A DNA stretch of 27,415 nucleotides from CAYREE01 sp964423225 (GTDB taxonomy: Archaea; Altiarchaeota; Altiarchaeia; IMC4; SCGC-AAA252-I15): the NCBI GenBank assembly GCA_964423225.1, contig CAYREE010000012.1, forward strand, positions 1 to 27,415, given 5' to 3'. Position numbers and translations under genes: made by a program. The notes under the pieces are model-generated. The model was not told the origin of the DNA and did no database searches. It was given only the letters and a program-made list of their open reading frames with translations. Below are positions 1 through 5,904 of this stretch, piece after piece; the first letter of the stretch is position 1; each line of letters opens with the position of its first letter.

Positions 1-484
1 ATTCAAAACCCCTGTCAAAACCGAATTCCGTTCCGACATAACAATCGCTTACGAAACCTGCGGTCGAGTAACCGTTTTGACGTAGTAGTTCGGGTAGATA
101 TTCATATTCGGTGCTGATCATCTGGATTTTATCTCGTTTATAGAAGCTTTCTGCCTTGTGTTGATGCGAGTATACTCCAGTTAGTATTGAGGCGTGTGCT
201 GGTAGGGTCCATGAGGATTGGCTTATCGCATTTGTGAAAAGGATGCTTGACTTGGCAAGCTTGCATATGTTTGGCGCGATTTTATTACGGTATCCATAGC
301 AGGGTAGATGGTCTGACCTTAATGTATCAATCGTAATAAGGACGATACTGCAGTTTGAACAGGTTAGTCTACTATCTTCATTATTAATAGTTTGTCTTGT
401 TTCAACAACTTGGATTGAAGGCAGATAGATTAGGGTATATAAGATAATCAAACCCGCCAGTAGAATTATGATTTCCCTTATCAT
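1..484 (-). CDS. Sulfatase-fold membrane enzyme, N-terminal part (cut by window edge)
   Basis: An open frame runs from an ATG at 484 off the left edge, about 161 codons. Residues 3-23 form one hydrophobic membrane anchor or signal segment. Then comes the alkaline-phosphatase/sulfatase superfamily start VLITIDTLRSDHLPCYGY, whose Asp residues bind metal in this family. The nucleophile region reads SSWTLPAHASILTG. The position that is Cys or Ser in true sulfatases (C/S-x-P-x-R) is Thr here, and the Arg needed for formylglycine formation is His. That fits a phosphatase or phospho-group transferase better than a formylglycine sulfatase (inference). A TATA-like box at 505-514 lies about 25 bases before the ATG. 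It resembles the lipoprotein enzyme at 10434-11861 (DTLRxDHLxCxGY). The C-terminal part, with the second metal site, is outside the window, so substrate cannot be judged. Confidence 0.8.
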   Translation of the reverse strand, partial: MIREIIILLAGLIILYTLIYLPSIQVVETRQTINNEDSRLTCSNCSIVLITIDTLRSDHLPCYGYRNKIAPNICKLAKSSILFTNAISQSSWTLPAHASILTGVYSHQHKAESFYKRDKIQMISTEYEYLPELLRQNGYSTAGFVSDCYVGTEFGFDRGFE

Positions 485-540
485 ACACAAGCTATTACTA
501 TTGAATAATTATAACAGTTACAGGGTAGATGATCCAGGTA

Positions 541-1101
541 TTATACTTTTTTCATTATCTCTTGTATTGTATCCAGTATCTCCTGTCCGGTAACATTAAC
601 CCTTATTATGTCTAGTCTGCTTTTTTCAGCGTATTTAGAGTATAGTTTCTTGATCTTTTTCTGGTCTTCAAAGGAGGGGAGCTGTTCAGGAGTCATCATG
701 AACTCGACTTGTTTTAAAGTCAGTCTTTCACTTAAAAGCTTGTCATCCATTTCCAAGAACACTAGTTTAAATCCGAGCTCATGTAGTATTGATTCTAGCG
801 CCTCTATGACTTCTGGATCATGAGTGTAGTCCCGATAGAATTTTCCGAAAACTTGTTCTGATATATGGAATTTATCACAGATTATACTATTGGCTGTGAT
901 ATGCCTGAACAAGTTCGCATAATCAAGCAAGAGATCATCCATATAGCATTTGAAATCCTTACTACATACATCTCCTGAAGGCCCAGATAATTTGAATAGG
1001 AATGGATTACCTGACAAGTATCTTCTAGCAAGATTGTTGGCTATCGTCGTTTTTCCAACAAACTGTTGCCCCTCGATTATCAGCTTGTGTATTCCAACCA
1101 T
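541..1101 (-). CDS. Thymidylate-kinase-like nucleotide kinase
   Basis: A protein of 186 residues from the ATG at 1101. It opens with a P-loop, IEGQQFVGKTT, near residues 7-17. A CDKFHISEQVFGKFY stretch corresponds to the DR-x-x-x-S nucleoside-binding motif of thymidylate and deoxynucleoside kinases, and a FLEMDDKLLSERL stretch matches the LID-side helix. Family members phosphorylate dTMP or deoxynucleosides with ATP; which substrate is used here is unknown. The first Asp-Arg is replaced by Asp-Lys, so it is a divergent member. The open frame extends upstream to 1182, but that extension enters the tRNA-His gene. The ATG at 1101 has a TATA-like box at 1128-1135, about 30 bases upstream, and is preferred. 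It could also be co-transcribed with the tRNA, whose 3' end is 38 bases away. Confidence 0.7.
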   Translation of the reverse strand: MVGIHKLIIEGQQFVGKTTIANNLARRYLSGNPFLFKLSGPSGDVCSKDFKCYMDDLLLDYANLFRHITANSIICDKFHISEQVFGKFYRDYTHDPEVIEALESILHELGFKLVFLEMDDKLLSERLTLKQVEFMMTPEQLPSFEDQKKIKKLYSKYAEKSRLDIIRVNVTGQEILDTIQEIMKKV

Positions 1102-1139
1102 ATAATCACAATTATTACATGATACTAATAAAATAGGTG

Positions 1140-1298
1140 GGCCGCGGGCGGAATTTGAATCCGCGTCGCCGGATTGCTGCAACCGTTTTTGTTATCCCTA
1201 GTATCTTGTTTTTCTTTGGGGATCGAACACCTTTCTTTTTTTATAAAAGAAAGGGGTCGCCACAGTCCAGTAGGATGACCAGGCTACCCCACCGCGGC
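1140..1298 (-). tRNA. tRNA-His (GTG) with an 85-nt intron
   Basis: Acceptor strands GCCGCGG (1298-1292) and CCGCGGC (1147-1141) pair fully. G at 1299 is the G-1 position and C at 1140 is C73, the tRNA-His identity pair. The anticodon stem is CTGGA (1270-1266) with TCCGG (1173-1169). The loop C-T-GTG-G is interrupted after position 37. The T arm is GCGGA TTCAAAT TCCGC. CCA is not encoded in full. The intron spans 1259-1175, between positions 37 and 38. A textbook bulge-helix-bulge is visible: central helix CTGT/GCAG (4 bp, one G-T), bulges GGC and CAA each cut after the second base, and an outer helix GACC/GGTT. The splicing endonuclease would therefore recognise it. The intron also holds a hairpin (CCTTTCTTTT with AAAAGAAAGG). 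Confidence 0.93.
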
Positions 1299-1334
1299 CG
1301 TGTTTTTGTGAGTATGTTATAGGGTTTATTGGGT

Positions 1335-1709
1335 TTAAATATTTTTTTTATTGTCTTTTATTGTTCCGTATGTTTTTTGTGGGAGGTATATCGTGTTTTT
1401 TGTGGGTGTTACTCCGCCGTATATCCTGGTTTCTTCTGGTAGATTGAGTAGTTTTTGGATTTCTCCTAGTTTTTTGAAGAATATTTTCTCTGTCTTTGGG
1501 TCAATGTTGAAGTCTGGGCCTTTGTAGAAGAAGAGTCCTCTCTCGTCCTTGAATCCTCTGACTGATTCTTCGACTAGTTTGTTGGCATCGTATCCTAGTT
1601 TGTTAAACCATTCATGATGTGATAGCGACGAGTTTTCAGGGCCTATTAGGATTTCTTTTTCGTTTATGCAGAACATTCTCCTTGATTTGTGAAAGTCTGT
1701 TATGGACAT
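1335..1709 (-). CDS. Hypothetical protein, 124 residues
   Basis: I do not recognise this family. It has no signal peptide or membrane segment. The sequence is charged, with a motif-like centre (HHEWFNKLGYD, then FKDERGLFFYKGPDF) and a Lys/Asn-rich tail. It starts 18 bases after the stop of the Tat-exported protease-like gene (1728-3056), so the two are probably co-transcribed. Whether they work together is not shown. The stop lies about 36 bases before the tRNA-His gene, which reads in the same direction. Confidence 0.65.
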   Translation of the reverse strand: MSITDFHKSRRMFCINEKEILIGPENSSLSHHEWFNKLGYDANKLVEESVRGFKDERGLFFYKGPDFNIDPKTEKIFFKKLGEIQKLLNLPEETRIYGGVTPTKNTIYLPQKTYGTIKDNKKNI

Positions 1710-1727
1710 TTTAGGATTGGTATCAAT

Positions 1728-3056
1728 TTATTCTGTGGGTTTTCTTAGTGTTTCTATGTGTTTTTGTATTAGTTCTCGTATTCGGCCGGTTTTTGTGTAT
1801 TCGGCTGTTATATGCTGGCATTTTTCGTAGCCGAGTGGATGGTCGGGGGTTTCGATCCATTCTTTTCTTCCGAACCAACCGTTGAATATGCCTGCTAGCT
1901 CATATCCGTTGGGTGTGACTCTGTGGATTCCCTCGCCGGATTCGCCGTCGTATCGTAGTAAGGTTGCTAGAGAGTATATTTCCGGGTTGCGGGTACCATA
2001 TCGGTTCATAGTGTGGGGTGGGTGTTCTCTATTGATGGCATCGGCATCATAGGGTATGACTTTTCCCTGTGTTTCAAGCACGTTTGGCCTGGCATGAAAG
2101 CGTATGCTTCCTAGATCGACTTGTTGTCCTGGATTGTAGAAGTCTGATCCCCTCAAGTCTATTGTCTTATCTCTCGTTTTCGATCCGCCTGTTAGCTGGT
2201 CTAGGCTGGAGACAAGTTCTCCTGGCTGTGCATCTGTTGCAGATAAGTGGATTGACGGGCCTGTCCTTAGTCGACTTGCCTGTTTTTCATCTGCGGGTGT
2301 TGCCTCTATCAGAGTAATCTCATCTTCTGGACTGTCTGCTACTATCTTGAATTTGTATCTGTTTGGATTATAGCTTGCCCGTTCGGACTGGTTTAAAAGC
2401 GATAAGTCATCAAGTTCTTTTTCATCATCGATGATATGGCCTGATGTGAGGAAGAATCCTCGACCGATATGGACTGCGTTCGCATGGGTTGAATGGTGTT
2501 TGATAACTAGGCTTACTGTATCATCTTTTTCCTCTGAGCCTAGATGGATCCTCATCTCCCAGTTCTTATTCAAGAATACTCTTGCCTGCCCATCGTTTCC
2601 AAGGAATAATGTGTGTTTTCCCTTATCGGTTACTACCTCCCATCTGCGGCCTTCTTTAATGTCTTCGAGTCTTTTACCTGATTTTATTTCTCCAAAACCT
2701 TTATAGCTTTGAAGATATCCAAGATTCTCTAACTCCCATTCTTCAAGTGCTTCGCCAGGCTTGGAGTCTTTACGCAACTCCATAGGGTATTTTTTAAATA
2801 TTTGTATTTCATAGAGAGACGATCTCGCCCGTTCCAATTTCACTGGTCTTGTTTTTAGAAAGTCTTCGAGTACTTCAATATCTCTCTTTTGTTTTAGCCT
2901 AGAATCTTCTTTAGGGGGCTCTTTAATATTGTTATCAGTACTTGGTTCCTGTGTTGTCGTTCTACTGCTACAACTTGCAAATTCTAGTAATGCTGCTGCT
3001 CCTGCTAATTCTCCAGTTCTTTGGAGAAAGCGCCGTCTAGACAGTTGTGAGCTCAT
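1728..3056 (-). CDS. Tat-exported lipoprotein resembling a trypsin-like serine protease
   Basis: 442 residues. The N terminus carries a twin-arginine motif, SRRRFLQ (residues 6-12), then an Ala/Leu-rich segment ending in a lipobox-like FASC (Cys29). This predicts folded export by Tat and lipid anchoring on the outer side of the membrane. The C-terminal half carries landmarks in the order of the chymotrypsin fold: GFFLTSGHII (His207, the TAAHC position), EDEITLI (Asp245, the DIALL position) and DGESGEGI (Ser373, the GDSGG position), followed by YELAGIFNG as expected after the catalytic Ser. Overall identity to known proteases looks low, so activity is inferred from these three motifs only. Residues 30-180 are charged and unassigned. 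A TATA box (3084-3091) lies about 32 bases before the ATG. Confidence 0.65.
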   Translation of the reverse strand: MSSQLSRRRFLQRTGELAGAAALLEFASCSSRTTTQEPSTDNNIKEPPKEDSRLKQKRDIEVLEDFLKTRPVKLERARSSLYEIQIFKKYPMELRKDSKPGEALEEWELENLGYLQSYKGFGEIKSGKRLEDIKEGRRWEVVTDKGKHTLFLGNDGQARVFLNKNWEMRIHLGSEEKDDTVSLVIKHHSTHANAVHIGRGFFLTSGHIIDDEKELDDLSLLNQSERASYNPNRYKFKIVADSPEDEITLIEATPADEKQASRLRTGPSIHLSATDAQPGELVSSLDQLTGGSKTRDKTIDLRGSDFYNPGQQVDLGSIRFHARPNVLETQGKVIPYDADAINREHPPHTMNRYGTRNPEIYSLATLLRYDGESGEGIHRVTPNGYELAGIFNGWFGRKEWIETPDHPLGYEKCQHITAEYTKTGRIRELIQKHIETLRKPTE

Positions 3057-3113
3057 CGTATGAAGAATTAACGGAAGTATAGGTTTTTATAGCGAAAAAT
3101 ACTTTATTCAGGA

Positions 3114-3120
3114 TATATAA
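3114..3120 (+). promoter_or_regulatory. TATA box for the gene at 3144
   Basis: TATATAA centred 27 bases before the ATG at 3144. This spacing puts transcription start at or next to the start codon, so the mRNA is probably leaderless. The divergent gene at 3056 has its own TATAAAAA on the other strand at 3084-3091. Confidence 0.7.
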
Positions 3121-3143
3121 ATTCTTGTATCCTAAGCTATGAC

Positions 3144-3650
3144 ATGGCTCAAGCAACAGTTAAAAGGGATAGGTTGGCAGTATTAGCCGAACAAATACGT
3201 AAAGGAGAGACTGTTTTACCTACACCCGCACCAGTATCTGATGAAGAACTAAAGAGAAGGGGTAAAAGGGCGGATCTGAAGGCAAAAACAGAGTTAGGGG
3301 ATAGACATACTGAAGTAGTGGACACGATAACTGGATTAACCACGAGGCAACAAGCTTATGCTATAGTAGATGCAGATGGAAGGTTGAATCCACGAGGTAA
3401 TATAACAGCAGAAAGAACTAGAGCAGTTGACAAATTTCCATTAACTCCGGTACAACCAGATACAGCAGCAGTCTATATCCAAAGGGATGATACAGGCAAA
3501 TATAGGTATGGATGGAGCACTGAAGAAGATGTTCCAAGGGATAACTCAGTCTTGTCTGGAAAAGTTAATAGGGCAATAATGAATCTTGCCAGAGTAACAG
3601 AATCCGAGTTCAAGTATGATCCAAGGATAAACCGAAGCGGACCACAATAG
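3144..3650 (+). CDS. Hypothetical soluble protein, 168 residues
   Basis: No family recognised. The sequence is strongly charged and rich in Arg, Lys, Asp and Thr, with no membrane segment or signal peptide. The N-terminal third (KRDRLAVLAEQIRKGE, then DEELKRRGKRADLKAKTEL) looks helical and possibly disordered. The middle has AYAIVDADGRLNPRGNIT and the end AVYIQRDDTGKYRYGWSTEED, which look like short beta-hairpins. It stands alone between divergent and convergent neighbours, with a clear TATA box 27 bases upstream. The stop at 3650 is only two bases from the stop of the convergent DUF1805 gene. Confidence 0.7.
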   Translation: MAQATVKRDRLAVLAEQIRKGETVLPTPAPVSDEELKRRGKRADLKAKTELGDRHTEVVDTITGLTTRQQAYAIVDADGRLNPRGNITAERTRAVDKFPLTPVQPDTAAVYIQRDDTGKYRYGWSTEEDVPRDNSVLSGKVNRAIMNLARVTESEFKYDPRINRSGPQ

Positions 3651-3652
3651 GA

Positions 3653-3913
3653 TCAAGATAAAAGATCAAGCGCCTGTCTACCAGTCATTCCTATAACTAT
3701 CCCTAGAGCCTTTGCTTTACTGGTACATGATTGTATCTCTACTTCCAACACATCTTCAGCAATCGACACTCCAGATACCATGCATGCAATATGTCCTAGT
3801 TTTTCTGCGACATCGATGTCAAGTAGTCCACACATTATGTAGCCTCTCTTGGCTTTGATTAGAACTAGGTTGTGTGGGCCGAGATTGATAACGTGTTCTT
3901 CGTAGTCTTTCAT
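3653..3913 (-). CDS. DUF1805 family protein
   Basis: 86 residues from the ATG at 3913. The sequence RGYIMCGLLDIDVAEKLG matches the core of the DUF1805 (YunC-like) family: small, single-domain proteins of unknown function found in archaea and Firmicutes. The length is normal for the family. The frame is open further upstream to 4045, but that part only mirrors argB in another frame. The chosen ATG overlaps the argB stop codon as ATGA (3910-3913), which suggests translational coupling and one transcript with argB. No role in arginine synthesis is known for the family; the link here is by context only. Confidence 0.85.
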   Translation of the reverse strand: MKDYEEHVINLGPHNLVLIKAKRGYIMCGLLDIDVAEKLGHIACMVSGVSIAEDVLEVEIQSCTSKAKALGIVIGMTGRQALDLLS

Positions 3914-4761
3914 TCTCCCTTGACCTGACGTTTGGTAATCATTGTTCCAGTGCCTGATGCAGTAAGTATTTCCTCGAGGACTGCGTGTGTTGAAGCCATT
4001 ACTATATGGGTTCTTTCCACATTGTTGTTTAACGCATGGATGCATGCTTCGAGCTTGGGTATCATCCCGCCTTTAACTGTCTCATCCTTTATGAGTTTTC
4101 TTGCTTCAGGGATCGTCAAACGTTTGATGAGCTTACGATCCTTGTCTAATACGCCACGAACATTCGTCACTAATATTAGTTTGCTTGCATTCAATGAGGC
4201 TGCAAGCTCTGCTGATGCAGTGTCTGCGTTGATATTATATGTCTCTCCTTTGGGGCCAATACCCAACGGGGAGATTACAGGAATATAATTATGATCAAGT
4301 TGTGTTGTGACGATCTTTGGATTGAGCTTCTTTATCTTTCCGACATAACCCAGGTCAACATCACCTTCAGCTTTAACAACCTGGAATAGGTTTCCTGATT
4401 TGCCGGATAATCCCACCGCATTACCACCATGATTATTGATGACGGATACTAGCTCTGTATTCACTTTTCCTGTTAAAACCATTTCAACAATGTCTATAGT
4501 CTCCTTGTCTGTTACCCGTAATCCTTTGACAAAAGTCGGTTTTTTCCCGAACTTCTCCATAGCCTGGCTTATCTCTACACCACCTCCATGAACAAGGATC
4601 ACCTTGATGCCAACTGTGTTTAAGAACATCAGGTCTTTGGCTACAGTATCCACTACTTCCTTGTCTAGCATGGCTTCACCACCAAGTTTTACGACAAAGA
4701 CTTGATCTCGGAAACGCTGTACATATTCCAGTGCCTGGGTTAAAAGCTCTGAAGTCTTCAT
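3910..4761 (-). CDS. argB: Acetylglutamate kinase (or acetylaminoadipate kinase)
   Basis: 283 residues, normal for the amino acid kinase family. VVKLGGEAM near the N terminus and VILVHGGGVEISQAM give the phosphate-binding Lys and Gly-rich loop. The C-terminal part has ILVTNVRGVLDKD and ETVKGGMIPKLEA, typical of ArgB. The enzyme phosphorylates N-acetylglutamate in the second step of arginine synthesis. In many archaea a close homologue (LysZ) acts on LysW-bound aminoadipate or glutamate in lysine or arginine synthesis, and the sequence alone does not separate these. No other arg or lys gene is in the window. A T-rich TATA-like box at 4787-4797 on the minus strand lies about 31 bases before the ATG, back to back with the TrkA promoter. 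Confidence 0.9.
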   Translation of the reverse strand: MKTSELLTQALEYVQRFRDQVFVVKLGGEAMLDKEVVDTVAKDLMFLNTVGIKVILVHGGGVEISQAMEKFGKKPTFVKGLRVTDKETIDIVEMVLTGKVNTELVSVINNHGGNAVGLSGKSGNLFQVVKAEGDVDLGYVGKIKKLNPKIVTTQLDHNYIPVISPLGIGPKGETYNINADTASAELAASLNASKLILVTNVRGVLDKDRKLIKRLTIPEARKLIKDETVKGGMIPKLEACIHALNNNVERTHIVMASTHAVLEEILTASGTGTMITKRQVKGE

Positions 4762-4819
4762 TTGTAATTTAAGGTGTTTCTAAGGCTAAAAATAAAAAAT
4801 ATTGAAGGTTCTCTCGGTA

Positions 4820-4827
4820 TTTATATA
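4820..4827 (+). promoter_or_regulatory. TATA box for the TrkA-like gene
   Basis: TTTATATA centred about 31 bases before the ATG at 4855, inside the 93-bp divergent gap between argB and the TrkA-like gene. It supports the ATG at 4855 over upstream in-frame starts, which would lie before this box. Confidence 0.65.
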
Positions 4828-4854
4828 CCCTCTTCCATACAATATTCACTCAAG

Positions 4855-5502
4855 ATGTATGTACTTATTATTGGATGTGGGCGTATTGGACATGCTCTTT
4901 CTACCCATCTGGTGAGCGAGGGTAATGAAGTAGTCATCATTGAAGATGATGATGAGCGGGCGAAATCCATAGCCGAGGGAATGGATGTCATGGTAATCCA
5001 TGGAGATGCCAGTAACACAGCAATACTAAAGGATTCGGGTGTTGAACGAGCTGATGCTGTTGCAGTTCTTACACCAGATGATAATATTAATCTTGCTATC
5101 TGTCAGATGCTGAAAAAATATGATGTGCCCAAGATAGTTGCCAGGGTAAATGATCCGAGTAAAAAAGATTTATACATTGGTTTAGAGATCACTGCAGCAA
5201 TAAGTATTGTCTCAGCCGCAGTATCCCAATTCAAGAATGCCTTGACAAAAGATAAGGGCAGGAGTATGATGTCGATTGCAGGCGGGAACGCCGAGGTAAT
5301 CGAAATTAAAGTATCTAATGATAAGCATGAAGGCCGTAAGATCAAGGATATTGGACTGCCTAATGGCGCATTAATTGGGATGATCTATCGTAATGGAGAG
5401 GTCATTATTTGTTCTAAAGAAACGATTTTAAAGACGGGTGATATTGTTACAGTCATCACTAAGACTGATGTGATCCAAGACGTTTCTACAATCTTGCAGT
5501 AA
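4855..5502 (+). CDS. trkA: TrkA-type potassium channel/transport regulator (RCK-N + RCK-C)
   Basis: 215 residues. The N-terminal Rossmann fold starts with MYVLIIGCGRIGHALS (GxGxxG nucleotide loop), followed by an acidic strand end VVIIEDDDER and VIHGDASN, the classic TrkA-N (RCK) signature for NAD(H) or nucleotide binding. From about residue 140 there is a TrkA-C domain (AEVIEIKV, GLPNGALIGMIYRNGEVI). The protein would sit on the cytoplasmic face of a Trk/Ktr potassium transporter and gate it in response to nucleotides. No transporter subunit is encoded in the window. The open frame extends upstream to 4774, but the TATA box at 4820-4827 and the family's usual start favour 4855. It is convergent with the BofA-like gene. 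Confidence 0.9.
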   Translation: MYVLIIGCGRIGHALSTHLVSEGNEVVIIEDDDERAKSIAEGMDVMVIHGDASNTAILKDSGVERADAVAVLTPDDNINLAICQMLKKYDVPKIVARVNDPSKKDLYIGLEITAAISIVSAAVSQFKNALTKDKGRSMMSIAGGNAEVIEIKVSNDKHEGRKIKDIGLPNGALIGMIYRNGEVIICSKETILKTGDIVTVITKTDVIQDVSTILQ

Positions 5503-5510
5503 GTGTTTTG

Positions 5511-5792
5511 CTATATCATTCCGAAAAAGTTTATCAGTAATAATGTTCCAATCCCAGGTATGCCAAATAGTATTGCGACAAGTATTGTCGGCATATTGAC
5601 GGGTATTGCAACATTGAATACATAATGTATGATAAGCAGTAATGCTATTGCCCCAACACTTTCCAATGCCATTTTAAATATTTTTGACAGGAGCTTATGC
5701 AGTATTGTCCAGATGATTAGTGCTAATACTATAAGCACTAAAAAGGATACTGCAGTCATAACCAGGGGATTAGACAATAGTTCGGATAACAT
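5511..5792 (-). CDS. BofA-like integral membrane protein
   Basis: 93 residues from the ATG at 5792; an upstream TTG at 5816 is possible but weaker. There are two or three hydrophobic segments (around residues 10-32, 44-58 and 68-90) and the ending ILFGIPGIGTLLLI, which matches the conserved FGIPG region of the BofA family. In Bacillus, BofA inhibits sigma-K processing by the membrane protease SpoIVFB. Archaea lack sigma-K, so its archaeal role is unknown, and a link to site-2 proteases is only a guess. The gene is convergent with trkA and divergent from the receiver gene at 5905. An ATTATTATG-type box lies about 29 bases upstream on the minus strand. Confidence 0.75.
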   Translation of the reverse strand: MLSELLSNPLVMTAVSFLVLIVLALIIWTILHKLLSKIFKMALESVGAIALLLIIHYVFNVAIPVNMPTILVAILFGIPGIGTLLLINFFGMI

Positions 5793-5904
5793 TGTAGAAT
5801 GGATATACGTTTTCAATCATAATAATCCTAGAACCAGTTGTTGTAAGAATAAATGGGATATTTATTCCTCTACTGGAGGATATTAAATTACTATCTGATT
5901 TAAG

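Noticed and set aside
1102..1182. Longer start for the kinase-like gene (to 1182)
   Set aside because: The extra 27 codons overlap the tRNA-His 3' exon and the TATA-like box; the P-loop spacing is normal from the ATG at 1101.
3914..4045. Upstream extension of the DUF1805 frame
   Set aside because: It is the opposite reading frame of the argB 3' end; the family core starts at the ATG overlapping the argB stop.
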